A DNA stretch of 40,912 nt, from the NCBI GenBank assembly GCA_020060545.1, contig JAGUZX010000135.1, positions 68,734 to 109,645 of the forward strand, read 5' to 3'. The stretch is from Desulfovibrio sp. GTDB lineage: Bacteria; Bacillota; Dethiobacteria; DTU022. Below are positions 31,014 to 39,297 of this stretch, in pieces. How positions within the stretch are numbered: the stretch's first letter is position 1; every line of letters begins with the position of its first letter. The position numbers and the translations under genes are program-made. The notes beneath the pieces are model-generated. The model ran no database searches and was not told the origin of the DNA. It saw only the letters and a list, made by a program, of their open reading frames with translations.

Positions 31014-31664
31014 TTATCGTATTACCGGGATCAACACCCGCACAAAAACCGGCGAAATATATGCTTCTACCAGTACCCCCAGGAACAACACCACGCCCAC
31101 CAGGAAAATGGCCAGTGTATAAGGGCCGATATGTCCCCGGGCAGCGCAGGGGCGCTTTTCCAGGTAACTGCGGAAGCGCAGCCAGGAAAAAGAAAATCCG
31201 GTGACCGCAATTACCACCACGGCGGGGGCAAGCACCAGGTTGTGGGGCAGGACGGAACCCAGGGCAAAAAGCAGCCCGCGGATCGAAGCCCGCTCCACCA
31301 GGAAACCGACCGTAAAACCAACCGAGAAGCCCCTTAAAGCCACTATCCCCGAGATAACCGGGAATCCGAACAAGAAAATGCCCAGCACCCAGGTTAGAAA
31401 CAGGTACTGGAAGTTCATCCGGAGCGAAGCACGGAAAATAGATACCTGGTCCAGCGCCCCGGTTTCACCAACATTGTTGATAAAAAAGCTGAAATACTGG
31501 TTCAGCGCCAGGCGGCAGTTTTCGTCCAGGCTGCGCACCGCCAGCGCGCCGGCCATGATCCCCAGGACAAAAATACCGGTGATGAAAATATATATCCCCA
31601 TGTTTTGCCGAAGATATTCCTTTATTTCCAGCTGGATCTCGTCCAACTTGCCGCCCCCCGGCAT
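31014..31664 (-). CDS. spoIIM: Stage II sporulation protein M
   Basis: SpoIIM holds SpoIID and SpoIIP at the septal membrane during engulfment. About five membrane helices are visible, with a cytoplasmic N-terminus (IQLEIKEYLRQNMGIYIF). Typical blocks are LALNQYFSFF, LVLAPAVVVIAV preceded by GSVLPHN, and GFSVGFTVGFL. Length 216 aa. The ATG at 31664 lacks a ribosome site; a TTG at 31646 after GGGGGGCGGC may be the true start. Its enzyme partner SpoIIP is also in this window, 30 kb away; SpoIID is not. Confidence 0.93.
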   Translation of the reverse strand: MPGGGKLDEIQLEIKEYLRQNMGIYIFITGIFVLGIMAGALAVRSLDENCRLALNQYFSFFINNVGETGALDQVSIFRASLRMNFQYLFLTWVLGIFLFGFPVISGIVALRGFSVGFTVGFLVERASIRGLLFALGSVLPHNLVLAPAVVVIAVTGFSFSWLRFRSYLEKRPCAARGHIGPYTLAIFLVGVVLFLGVLVEAYISPVFVRVLIPVIR

Positions 31665-31725
31665 TGCTTTCGCTTATCTTTATGCGCCGGAGGATTCCTT
31701 TATGCTTGACGCGATCCCCCCGGAA

Positions 31726-32286
31726 TTAAGTAAGGCGTCCCTCGAATTCCAAAGCGGCAAACTGGAGAGCGATTAAAGTTTTGGCATCCCGGATTTCGCC
31801 GCCGGCGGCCATCTTTCCGGCTTCCGCCAGCGGTATGGTAATCACCTCCACCGTTTCATCTTCATCGGCGGAGGCCTGTGGCGCCGGTTTTAACCCCCGG
31901 GCCAGGTAGAGATAGATCTTTTCGTCGCAAAACCCCGGTGAAGCATAAAACCAGGCCAGCTGTTCCCAATCTTTCGCCTGCAGCCCCGTTTCCTCAGCCA
32001 GTTCCCGCTGCGCGCACTGCAGCGGATCTTCCCCGGGAACGAGTTTACCGGCCGGCACTTCCAGCAGGACCGTCCCGGCGGGTTGGCGAAACTGGCGCAC
32101 CATCACCAGGCCGGCCCGTTCGTCTAAGGCCAGGACGGCCACGGCCCCCGGGTGTTCGACCACTTCCCGAAAGACTGTCCTGCCGTCTGGAAGCCGGACC
32201 CGATCCTGGCGTACGTTTACTATTTTTCCCCGGTAAAGATAGCTTGAAGTGAGAGTTTCTTCGACCAGCTTCTCCAAATTGGTCAC
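31726..32286 (-). CDS. nudF: ADP-ribose pyrophosphatase (Nudix hydrolase)
   Basis: The Nudix box GKLVPGEDPLQCAQRELAEETGL (about residues 88-110) has all metal-binding glutamates. YRGKIVNVRQDRVRLPDG before and FYASPGFCDEKIYLYLARGL after it are characteristic of the ADP-ribose pyrophosphatase branch. The start is uncertain: GTG 32286 lies just beyond AAAGGAGT, and a TTG at 32277 has better spacing. The 5' end is overlapped by an extended frame of the upstream DUF3866 gene, through an A-run. It precedes spoIIM as in other spore formers. Confidence 0.92.
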   Translation of the reverse strand: MTNLEKLVEETLTSSYLYRGKIVNVRQDRVRLPDGRTVFREVVEHPGAVAVLALDERAGLVMVRQFRQPAGTVLLEVPAGKLVPGEDPLQCAQRELAEETGLQAKDWEQLAWFYASPGFCDEKIYLYLARGLKPAPQASADEDETVEVITIPLAEAGKMAAGGEIRDAKTLIALQFAALEFEGRLT

Positions 32287-33394
32287 ACTCCTTTTTTTTT
32301 GTAAGGCCGCCGCGTACCGCGCCAATAAGATGCAACGCTATCTGCGCCGCCGCTGCGCCTGCGTCGAAAAAAACCGGATCCTCACGGTAGCGCCGGCCCA
32401 TGCTTTCGCAGGAGCTTAAACCCAGCCCGTTCATCGCCGTCTCCACGGGCGGCGGAGAGGTTACAACGACCCGGTGGCGGCGCAACAGGCCGGCGGAGGC
32501 CAGCTGCCCCAATAAAAACAGCAAACGGGTGCGGGGTAGGGCAGGCAGCGCCAACCAGGCCGGCGTAGACGCGGCAGCCGCCAGCGCCGTGAGGGTATGG
32601 TGGCTGACGCCGCGGTGGCGCCTCCGGCGGTCGGCAAAACTGAGCCTGGGAATTACCACCGGGATCCCGTCCATCGCATTGACCCGGTTAACGTTTTCAC
32701 CAAGTTCCATGCCGCTGAAACCGTACGCCGTTCCTGTACCGACGTTGCCCGGCCCCATGCTGATAATGGCCAGGTCAGCCTTCAGGATGGAGCGGCAGGC
32801 AACCAGGGCGGAATAAACATTAACCGCCTCAAGATCACCGCCAAAAGCATGGCCGCAGGTCACCGTGCCGCAGAGAACGCCTTTTTCTTTCAGTTCGGCC
32901 GCTGTCCGGCTGAAAGCCGCCGGCAGCGCCGCTCCATCGGTCATGACGTAGGCAATACGGCATTCCGGCAGGCTGTATTTCAATACAGCCGCAGCCGGCG
33001 CAACCATACTGTGCAGTTCACCGATCAACACCGGCATTTTTGCCAGCGTTTTGCACCGCCCCAGCACCTCCCGGTAGCCGGCTTCCTTTTCCTCGCAGCT
33101 GAGCACTTTTACCTGCCAGGGTGTGTAGCGCAGCTTGATTATGTGGCCGCCTTCGTTGAACGGGGGAATCGGACGGCTGAAATTGTGATAAATAAAATCA
33201 ACCCCCCCCGTTCCCAGACCCAGGTGCAGCGCTGTGCTGTTCAACAACACCAGATCGCCGGGGAAGACCGGGCCGGTGAGCGCGGGGTAGTTGATCGCGG
33301 TAACCTGCTTCCCGTCGGTCAAGACCCGCAGTTCATTCAAGTTTTCTCTGTCGGCCAGAACGGACTCGACTACGCCAACCCTGCGCAAGATCAC
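32045..33394 (-). CDS. DUF3866 family protein with an out-of-frame C-terminal extension
   Basis: Residues 1-365 match the DUF3866 family: LNSTALHLGLGTGGVDFIYHN, MPVLIGELHSMVAPAAA, GTVTCGHAFGGDLEAVN and SMGPGNVGTGTAYGFSGMELG. Function is unknown. The expected end lies near 32290. Just there a run of nine A residues (32300-32292) occurs, and the frame then continues about 80 residues into Arg/Gly/Pro-rich sequence that is the shadow of nudF. One extra A would give an immediate TGA; one fewer would fuse it to the Nudix frame. So the natural C-terminus is probably near 32285, with either a slippage site or a sequence error. GTG start with AGAGGATG upstream. Confidence 0.85.
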   Translation of the reverse strand: MILRRVGVVESVLADRENLNELRVLTDGKQVTAINYPALTGPVFPGDLVLLNSTALHLGLGTGGVDFIYHNFSRPIPPFNEGGHIIKLRYTPWQVKVLSCEEKEAGYREVLGRCKTLAKMPVLIGELHSMVAPAAAVLKYSLPECRIAYVMTDGAALPAAFSRTAAELKEKGVLCGTVTCGHAFGGDLEAVNVYSALVACRSILKADLAIISMGPGNVGTGTAYGFSGMELGENVNRVNAMDGIPVVIPRLSFADRRRRHRGVSHHTLTALAAAASTPAWLALPALPRTRLLFLLGQLASAGLLRRHRVVVTSPPPVETAMNGLGLSSCESMGRRYREDPVFFDAGAAAAQIALHLIGAVRGGLTKKKECDQFGEAGRRNSHFKLSLPGKNSKRTPGSGPASRRQDSLSGSGRTPGGRGRPGLRRTGRPGDGAPVSPTRRDGPAGSAGR

Positions 33395-33442
33395 TTTAAA
33401 AACATCCTCTTCTTCGCCGTGTGGCAGGTTTTTCCCTTTCCC

Positions 33443-34267
33443 TTAAGGCATTTTTTCCCCCGACCGGCCAAGGCGATCCAGGCAGCGCAAGAAACGATTG
33501 TGCTCAACCAGCCGGCTGATCGACCGGTATTCGGAAAAGAGGTGCAGCAACGTCCATAAGGCAACCAGGCCCGTTTGAACCGGCGGTGACAAAAACGAAA
33601 CAGCAGCCACCCCCAGGGCGGCGCCGAGCAGGTTTGCCCCGCAGTCTCCAAGCATTCCCTTGGCGCTCAAATCCAGCGGCGCAACAGCCAGGGTGACAAC
33701 AAGCAGGGGTAAAAGCAGCAACGCCGCCCGGGCGGCATGAGGCGCAAAAAAGATCAGCAGGACGGCACCAAGAAAAAAAAACTTGATCGCCCGCCCGGGA
33801 CGGCGATCGAGCAGGTTAAGAGCGTTCGCGCTGAGCGGGATCAGCAGGAGAGCCGGAAGCCGTTCCAGGTACGGCACCGGCAGCGTTCCGGCAAAAATGA
33901 AGGCCATCAGCCCCGCCGTAATCACCTTTAACAGTCCCGCGGTAATCCTCCCCCGCCGGGCGGCGCCGAAATGCCCTTTAAACCCCGCAGTATCGTCCTC
34001 CATCAGGTCATCCCAAAGCCCAAGGAAGGAAAAACCGAGCAGGACGGCAACGGTGGAGAGCACGGGTAAAATATCGCCGCCCCCCCAGAGCAACAGGGCA
34101 ACTGCCGCCAGGTAGCCCAGCAACAACGCCGGCCCGAGGGCGGTCGTAATTTGCTTGCCCCGATAATTAGTTTTCAGGGTACCGCGCCCCCGGTAAAACT
34201 CGATCAGTTTCATTCCGATCCAGTATGTCCAGACCGGTGCGCCCAGCAGGGCCAACGCCTCGCTCAA
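33443..34267 (-). CDS. MraY/WecA-family glycosyl-phosphate transferase, short form
   Basis: This 274-aa membrane enzyme should transfer a sugar phosphate to a polyprenyl phosphate. GFSFLGLWDDLMEDD holds the Asp-Asp catalytic pair, followed by GFKGHFGAA; NALNLLDRRPGRAIKF corresponds to the NLLDLRPGR block; KGMLGDCGANLLGAALG is the third conserved region. About eight membrane helices. The start is a TTG overlapping the GT2 stop (TTGA) with GGGGGGAG upstream. The frame is open further upstream, but that part lies antisense or out of frame within the GT2 gene. It pairs with the GT2 gene, suggesting a lipid-linked sugar pathway. Confidence 0.85.
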   Translation of the reverse strand: MSEALALLGAPVWTYWIGMKLIEFYRGRGTLKTNYRGKQITTALGPALLLGYLAAVALLLWGGGDILPVLSTVAVLLGFSFLGLWDDLMEDDTAGFKGHFGAARRGRITAGLLKVITAGLMAFIFAGTLPVPYLERLPALLLIPLSANALNLLDRRPGRAIKFFFLGAVLLIFFAPHAARAALLLLPLLVVTLAVAPLDLSAKGMLGDCGANLLGAALGVAAVSFLSPPVQTGLVALWTLLHLFSEYRSISRLVEHNRFLRCLDRLGRSGEKMP

Positions 34268-34950
34268 CCAATCTCCCCCCTGCCGAAGGTATCCCGCCGC
34301 AGCCACAGTTCTCGCAGTACGGCCAGGCCCTGGCGGACCCGGTGCAGCCAGGAACCGGGGTTTTTTCCTCTGTAACGGTGTGACATCTGGGTCGATACCT
34401 CCAGGACGGGGTAGCCCTGATTCAACAGGTCCATCGTCAGGGCCACTTCGAGCCCGAAACCGCGCGGCGGGAAGCGGAGCAGGGCCAACAGCTCCCGGCG
34501 CAGGATCCTCTGTCCGGAAAGCGGTTCCTGCATTAAAAGCCCGGTGCAGCGGCGGATGGACCAGGTGGCAAGGCGCTTGACCAGGCCGATCCCGCCGCGT
34601 CTCCGCTGCGGCGGGAAGCGCGCTATCGTCATGGCCGCCTTCCCTTCCCGGATCGGTCCGACCAAGCGGCGGATCTCCGCAGCGGAATCGCCCAGATCGG
34701 CATCGATCAAGGCCAGGTATGGAGCGCAAGCAAAACGGGCGCCAAAGAGAACAGCCTCCCCCTTGCCCCGGTTGCCGGCCATTCGGATAACTTTTGCCCC
34801 GGCCCGCCCCGCTTCGATTGCGGTACCGTCCGTGGAGCCGTCATCAATCACGATAATCTGGTTGACTTCGGGCAGGGTGCGCAATGCGGAAACGGTCCGG
34901 CCGATATAACCTGCTTCGTTGTAGGCGGGGATTAAAACATCGAGCTCCAT
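34264..34950 (-). CDS. Family 2 glycosyltransferase
   Basis: The GT-A fold is visible: MELDVLIPAYNEAGYIGRTV opens it, VIDDGSTDGTA binds the nucleotide sugar, and LIDADLGDSAAEI holds the DxD metal site. GRGKGEAVLFGARF-type and QRILRRELL blocks follow, like dolichyl-phosphate sugar synthases; no C-terminal membrane helices are present. ATG 34950 follows GGAGAGT. The gene overlaps the MraY-like gene by 4 bp. Probable role: transfer of a sugar to or from a polyprenyl carrier for a wall or spore-surface polymer; donor unknown. Confidence 0.9.
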   Translation of the reverse strand: MELDVLIPAYNEAGYIGRTVSALRTLPEVNQIIVIDDGSTDGTAIEAGRAGAKVIRMAGNRGKGEAVLFGARFACAPYLALIDADLGDSAAEIRRLVGPIREGKAAMTIARFPPQRRRGGIGLVKRLATWSIRRCTGLLMQEPLSGQRILRRELLALLRFPPRGFGLEVALTMDLLNQGYPVLEVSTQMSHRYRGKNPGSWLHRVRQGLAVLRELWLRRDTFGRGEIG

Positions 34951-34964
34951 AAAGTACTCTCCAT

Positions 34965-35732
34965 TCAGGGGTATATAACCGCCGGCAACAGGCCAACCCG
35001 CCCGCGGCCGTAACCGTAATGCCCGCACCGGTCATAGGCGGTCATTTCCAGAAGGGCGACTTTGCCCCAGAAGGTGTCGATATTGTCTACAAGGTTTACC
35101 GCCGTATCCCGGGGAAAAGATAGCGGAAAAGCCGGTATATCTTCTTGCCAGGGGAAACAGGCGATCACTCTGTTTCCGCCGAGGGCGAGCACCTGCCAGA
35201 GTTCATGCAAAAAAAAGCTCCCCGGGCTGCCGCCATCCCCGTCCGGAAGCAAAATAAAACTGTCGGGCGGCCAGGACATGGCCGCTTCTCCCTTCACCCC
35301 GAACCCCTGACCGGCCAGCGTTTCCAAAGGGGAGCCGCCGGCCAACAGCGCGAGAAATTGAGTCACACTTTCGGCCCCCGGCTGCTGCGGGCTGATCAGC
35401 ACCGCCACGCCGGCGCCGGCTTCCCGGAAAAGTGCCGCCACTTCTTTGGCTCTCTCTTCATCCCGGGAGAGGATGGCAATCCTTTTTCCGGCCATCACTC
35501 CCGCATAGCCGCGCCACAATAGCGGCTTTACCTGTTCCCATCGCTGCAGCTCGATTTCCTGAGAGAGGACTGTCCCTTTCTGGCGTTCCAACTCTTGCTC
35601 CATCAATCTGATGATTTCACGCTGATTGGCGACCAGGTAATCGTCACCAAAAGAGATCCCGATCAGGATTCCCAGGGCGAGGGCCAGAAAAATGGCGGCA
35701 ACGGCGATAAAATATTCCCGGTAATCGAACAT
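34965..35732 (-). CDS. MctB/SteB-like membrane-anchored protein (PF11382 type)
   Basis: The N-terminus MFDYREYFIAVAAIFLALALGILIG is one membrane helix, followed by a coiled-coil (NQREIIRLMEQELERQKGTVLSQEIELQRWEQ, about 38-70) and a soluble domain with RIAILSRDEE. This matches the family annotated as copper transport protein MctB in mycobacteria, also known as SteB. The neighbouring SteA-like gene makes the SteB reading more likely than copper transport. In Corynebacterium SteA and SteB act together in cell division. ATG 35732 is used; a GTG two codons upstream is possible. Confidence 0.82.
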   Translation of the reverse strand: MFDYREYFIAVAAIFLALALGILIGISFGDDYLVANQREIIRLMEQELERQKGTVLSQEIELQRWEQVKPLLWRGYAGVMAGKRIAILSRDEERAKEVAALFREAGAGVAVLISPQQPGAESVTQFLALLAGGSPLETLAGQGFGVKGEAAMSWPPDSFILLPDGDGGSPGSFFLHELWQVLALGGNRVIACFPWQEDIPAFPLSFPRDTAVNLVDNIDTFWGKVALLEMTAYDRCGHYGYGRGRVGLLPAVIYP

Positions 35733-35771
35733 CCGCACACCGGCTTCCTTAGTTTAATTTTGCTCCCCCTC

Positions 35772-36923
35772 TCAGGGAGCGAATTTAAAGCGGAAGATAA
35801 ACAACTGAAAAAGGTGCTGCACCAGCGGAGAAAATACCGCCAGGGTCAGCAGCGGCATCAACCCGGCGGCGATCACTACGGGCAGGAGAAATCCCAAGGC
35901 CCGGGAAGTATAAAGGCGGCTCACGCCCTTGGCGTCCACTAAACGGTCGCCGACTTTAAGGCGCACCAGAAATGTGCTGGACATCCCCTTTCTCCCTTTT
36001 TCGAGAAATTCGGTCACCGAAGTATGGGCCCCGATAGCTACGATCAGGGCGGCGCCGAGTTCGTAAGCCAGGAGCAGGGCGATATCTTCACTGGTTCCCG
36101 GGGCGGAAAAAATTTTATAATTAATGCCGAGCCTCTCCAGCCTTTCCCGCCCCGGTATGCCCCGCCCGTCGCAATACCCGTGGACGATTACTTCGCGCGA
36201 CCGGGAGAGGGCCTCGTCAGTCACGCTGTCCATGTCGCCGATAATCAAGTCCGGGCTGAAACCGCATTCCAGCAGGGCGTCGCCCCCCCCGTCGACCCCC
36301 ACCAGGATAGGCTTTTTTTCACGCAAATAGGTCTTAATCGCCCATAAATCCTCGCGGTATCCCTTCCCCCGGATGACCACCACCGCGTCGCGGTCCTTAA
36401 ATTTGGTGTAAAGTGAAGGCAAATTGATGCCTCCTGTTACCAGCGGCAGCTCACGGTAAGCGTAATCAAGGGTATTGCGAACAAAGTCGTCGACAATCGC
36501 CTTCCGGCTGCGCAGTGTCTCCCGCCGCAGGTTTTCGAACTCTTCACGCCCGACGACCTTGCCGCGGGCCACCTCCTGCCCGTTATAAAAAAGAGAACCT
36601 CCTTTTACGGTGACGATATCCCCCTCTTTGACCCGGTTAAAAACGTTTTCATCCACTTCTTCAATGAGATGTACTCCTTTCTGGAGCAGCAGCTGCAGGG
36701 CCGATGGCGGGAAAAGCCCGCTGCAGAAAGAACGGGTATTCAAAACCGCTTTGACGCCGCACCGCAATAGCGCTTCCGCGGCAACCCAGTCCAGATCCTG
36801 GTGATCCAAGAGGGCGATCTCCCCACAGCGCAAGCGTTGAACCAACCTTTTTGTCCGGCGATCCTGGCGCAGCCTGCCGCGAAAGAAAAATTCCCGTCCT
36901 GTTCGTCCAGCCCTACCGGGCAT
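35772..36923 (-). CDS. steA: SteA-like putative cytokinetic ring protein
   Basis: The N-terminal part DRRTKRLVQRLRCGEIALLDHQDLDWVAAEALL is diagnostic. VLNTRSFCSG and GDIVTVKGGSLFYNGQEVARG follow. The middle, LVGVDGGGDALLECGFSPDLIIGDMDSV, resembles a thiamin-pyrophosphokinase-like fold with an aspartate-rich motif, and ALIVAIGAHTSVTEFLEKGRKGMSSTFLVRL continues it. A C-terminal membrane helix (LGFLLPVVIAAGLMPLL) ends the protein. ATG 36923 follows AAGGGTGG; the open frame starts 33 codons earlier at a GTG with no ribosome site. It is paired with the SteB-like gene downstream and is divergent from spoIVB. Confidence 0.88.
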   Translation of the reverse strand: MPGRAGRTGREFFFRGRLRQDRRTKRLVQRLRCGEIALLDHQDLDWVAAEALLRCGVKAVLNTRSFCSGLFPPSALQLLLQKGVHLIEEVDENVFNRVKEGDIVTVKGGSLFYNGQEVARGKVVGREEFENLRRETLRSRKAIVDDFVRNTLDYAYRELPLVTGGINLPSLYTKFKDRDAVVVIRGKGYREDLWAIKTYLREKKPILVGVDGGGDALLECGFSPDLIIGDMDSVTDEALSRSREVIVHGYCDGRGIPGRERLERLGINYKIFSAPGTSEDIALLLAYELGAALIVAIGAHTSVTEFLEKGRKGMSSTFLVRLKVGDRLVDAKGVSRLYTSRALGFLLPVVIAAGLMPLLTLAVFSPLVQHLFQLFIFRFKFAP

Positions 36924-37040
36924 CCCGATCCACCCTTGCTTAGCTTGCCCCAATTGGCGTATGAAATTATTAAACAAATCCAACCAGCCCGTAATGGTTC
37001 TTCTGCCAAATATAAGTTTCACTTTATGTCAAGCAGCAGG

Positions 37041-37070
37041 GCATAAAAAATTTTTGATGAGGACAATTTA
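37041..37070 (+). promoter_or_regulatory. Possible forespore (sigma-F/G) promoter of spoIVB
   Basis: GCATA and GGACAATTTA are 15 bp apart, ending 61 bp before the GTG start. The -35 is a full match to GyATA; the -10 has one mismatch from the sigma-F pattern. spoIVB is forespore-transcribed in Bacillus, which fits, but the match is not decisive. Confidence 0.4.
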
Positions 37071-37131
37071 ACAAAAGCTTCGCGTGAGTTTTTATCTCTA
37101 GCAAAATTTGCATGTAAAGGTCGGTCCTGCG

Positions 37132-38427
37132 GTGAAAATATCAAGCCTGTTTAGACACCTGGTATTCTGGTTCTTGTTCACCACGGTCCTGTTGGGGGTT
37201 TTCACGACATGGCAGCTTCAGCTAAACGCGGTGGATAATATCCGCATCCTGGAAGGAAACTCGCACAAGGTTAACCTGAAGTTGCCGTTTCTCTACGTGC
37301 GGGGCGATCGCGACGATGTGATCCTCTTCAACGGTGTTGCCGTATCGAAAGAATCGAGCCGGGTCCGCGCTCCGATCAACCTGGAAGCCTTGGCGCTGGG
37401 ACAGGTAAAGCTGGAGTTCTCGCTTTTTGGACGAATCCCCTTGCGCCGGATCACCGTTAATGTTTTACCGGAAATTTCTCTGGTCCCGGGCGGCCATTCA
37501 ATCGGGATCAAGCTGTATTCCCAGGGTGTTTCCGTGGTCGGTTTTTATTATTTTGAGGCGGGAGGGCGCAGCATCTCGCCGGCCAGAGAGGCGGGAGTGA
37601 GAATCGGCGATACCCTGCTCAAGATTAACGGCGAGGCGGCGGACGATGTGCACCGCGCCGCGCAGCTGCTGGAAAAAGCGGGCGGCGCGCCGGTGACCCT
37701 GCTGATTAGCCGGGACGGCAAGGAGACGGCGATTACCCTCCGACCGCTTTACGCTCCATCTGACAGCGGTTACCGGATTGGCCTCTATATCCGCGATTCG
37801 GCGGCGGGAGTCGGCACCCTGAGCTTTTACGATCCGTCGACGGGACGTTACGGCGCTCTGGGGCATATCATTATGGATTCAGACACAAACAAGCCGATCA
37901 ACTTGAGCGAAGGGACAATCGTTAAAGCGAGCATCGTCAGTGTTAAAGCGGCCCAGCGCGGGCAGCCCGGTGAAAAAACAGGCGTTTTCATGGAACACAA
38001 CGGTTTTCACGGAAATATCCAAAAGAATACCCCTTACGGCATTTTCGGTAAAATCCAGGACTTCCCGCCGGCCCAAACCCCTTACCCAAACCCGCTCCCG
38101 ATGGCCCTGGCTACGCAGGTGGAAACCGGTCCGGCGGAGATGCTGACCGTAATCAATGGTGAAGTAATCGGCCGTTACAAGGTGGAAATCGAACGGATTG
38201 CCCACCAGACCAGGCCCTCGGATAAAGGAATTATTGTCAGGGTTGTCGACGAAGAGCTGCTCGGGAGCTGCGGCGGTATCGTTCAGGGCATGAGCGGCAG
38301 CCCGATTATCCAGAATGGAAAGCTGGCCGGGGCGATTACCCATGTGTTCGTCAATGATCCGACCCGGGGCTACGCCATTTTTATGGAATGGATGTACCAG
38401 GAAGCGGTAATTTTAACAAATAATTAA
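37132..38427 (+). CDS. spoIVB: SpoIVB serine peptidase
   Basis: SpoIVB is secreted from the forespore into the intermembrane space and signals activation of pro-sigma-K in the mother cell. An N-terminal membrane helix (LVFWFLFTTVLLGVF) anchors it. A PDZ domain covers about residues 130-210 (SPAREAGVRIGDTLLKINGE). The S55 peptidase domain has GALGHIIMD with the catalytic His and GIVQGMSGSPIIQNGKLAGAITHVF with the nucleophilic Ser. GTG 37132, 11 nt after AAAGG, is preferred to a TTG eight codons earlier. It is followed 90 bp on by spo0A, the usual spoIVB-spo0A order. Confidence 0.95.
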   Translation: MKISSLFRHLVFWFLFTTVLLGVFTTWQLQLNAVDNIRILEGNSHKVNLKLPFLYVRGDRDDVILFNGVAVSKESSRVRAPINLEALALGQVKLEFSLFGRIPLRRITVNVLPEISLVPGGHSIGIKLYSQGVSVVGFYYFEAGGRSISPAREAGVRIGDTLLKINGEAADDVHRAAQLLEKAGGAPVTLLISRDGKETAITLRPLYAPSDSGYRIGLYIRDSAAGVGTLSFYDPSTGRYGALGHIIMDSDTNKPINLSEGTIVKASIVSVKAAQRGQPGEKTGVFMEHNGFHGNIQKNTPYGIFGKIQDFPPAQTPYPNPLPMALATQVETGPAEMLTVINGEVIGRYKVEIERIAHQTRPSDKGIIVRVVDEELLGSCGGIVQGMSGSPIIQNGKLAGAITHVFVNDPTRGYAIFMEWMYQEAVILTNN

Positions 38428-38444
38428 TTAATTTTTAAAAACAA

Positions 38445-38473
38445 GCAGGAATATTAATCCAGATGTCGAATTT
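38445..38473 (+). promoter_or_regulatory. Sigma-H promoter of spo0A with an overlapping 0A box
   Basis: GCAGGAATA and GTCGAATTT are separated by 11 bp, a match at every defined position to RnAGGAwww-N11-RnnGAATww. The 0A box TGTCGAA (38464-38470) overlaps the -10. The spo0A ATG follows 44 bp after the -10, with AAGGGGG as ribosome site. Autoregulation by Spo0A-P is expected from Bacillus. Confidence 0.8.
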
Positions 38474-38517
38474 TTTTAGTAAATGGGCTTCCAATTAAGA
38501 AAAGGGGGTTGTTTTAT

Positions 38518-39297
38518 ATGCTTAGAATTTTAGTCGCCGATGACAACCGGGAGTTTAACGGCTTGCTCACTTCTTACTTATCCATGGAACCGGATCTGGA
38601 AATAATCGGTTCGGCTTATAATGGGAAAGAAGCACTGGATCTGATCAAGGAAAATTCGCCCGACGTCCTTCTCCTCGATATTATCATGCCGCACCTGGAC
38701 GGCATTGGAGTGCTGGAAGCGCTGGCGCGGATGGAGCTTGGGCAACGGCCCCATGTGATCATGCTGACCGCCTTCGGGCATGAAAACATCACCCGCCGGG
38801 CGGTGGAGCTTGGCGCCGCTTATTACATTTTAAAGCCTTTCAGCATGGAGACGCTGGTCGAAAGAATCAGGCAGTTAAACGGGGAAGCCTCGCCCCCGGC
38901 TTTCCCGGCGGCGGCCAAGAAGAGCGGGCGTAAATTTCCCCTGGAAGAAGAAGTTACCGAAATCCTCCACCAGATCGGGATCCCCGCCCACATCAAAGGT
39001 TATCTCTACTTGCGTGATGCCATTATCATGGTCGTCGAGGATATTGACCTGCTCGGTTCGGTCACCAAAATACTCTATCCCGGTATCGCTGAGCGCTTCG
39101 CCACCACCCCCAGCCGGGTGGAAAGAGCAATCCGCCATGCCATCGAAGTGGCCTGGTCACGCAATAATATTGACATTATTAAGAAATTTTTCGGCTACAC
39201 GATCAAAACCGAAAAAGGGAAACCGACCAACTCTGAATTTATCGCCATGATGGCCGACCGCTTGCGCCTGAACAACAAATCCTACTGTGTGAATTGA
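38518..39297 (+). CDS. spo0A: Sporulation master regulator Spo0A
   Basis: Spo0A is the response regulator that starts sporulation. The receiver domain has [10 protein letters not shown] (acidic pocket Asp8/Asp9), the phosphorylated Asp54 in [12 protein letters not shown], the conserved Thr in MLTAFGH and Lys in YILKPF. A linker (about 125-148) leads to the DNA-binding domain with [18 protein letters not shown], the Spo0A hallmark recognition helix, and [15 protein letters not shown] at the end. ATG 38518 is chosen for AAGGGGG 9 nt upstream, with a three-codon longer TTG frame rejected. At 259 aa it is normal. Promoter elements are given separately. Confidence 0.97.
   Translation: MLRILVADDNREFNGLLTSYLSMEPDLEIIGSAYNGKEALDLIKENSPDVLLLDIIMPHLDGIGVLEALARMELGQRPHVIMLTAFGHENITRRAVELGAAYYILKPFSMETLVERIRQLNGEASPPAFPAAAKKSGRKFPLEEEVTEILHQIGIPAHIKGYLYLRDAIIMVVEDIDLLGSVTKILYPGIAERFATTPSRVERAIRHAIEVAWSRNNIDIIKKFFGYTIKTEKGKPTNSEFIAMMADRLRLNNKSYCVN

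Noticed and set aside
32045-32284. Arg/Gly/Pro-rich tail of the DUF3866 frame as a real domain
   Set aside because: The composition is that of a shadow frame over nudF, and the switch happens exactly at a run of nine A residues.
34268-34729. Long N-terminal extension of the MraY-like frame
   Set aside because: It overlaps the GT2 gene in another frame, is Arg/Pro/Gly-rich, and a TTG with a strong ribosome site gives the expected MraY-type start.
36924-37022. Extra 33 residues at the SteA N-terminus
   Set aside because: The GTG has no ribosome site, whereas the later ATG has one and the family begins there.
36995-37045. Sigma-A promoter for steA (TTGACA with TATATT)
   Set aside because: The spacing is only 12 bp and no other -10 fits.
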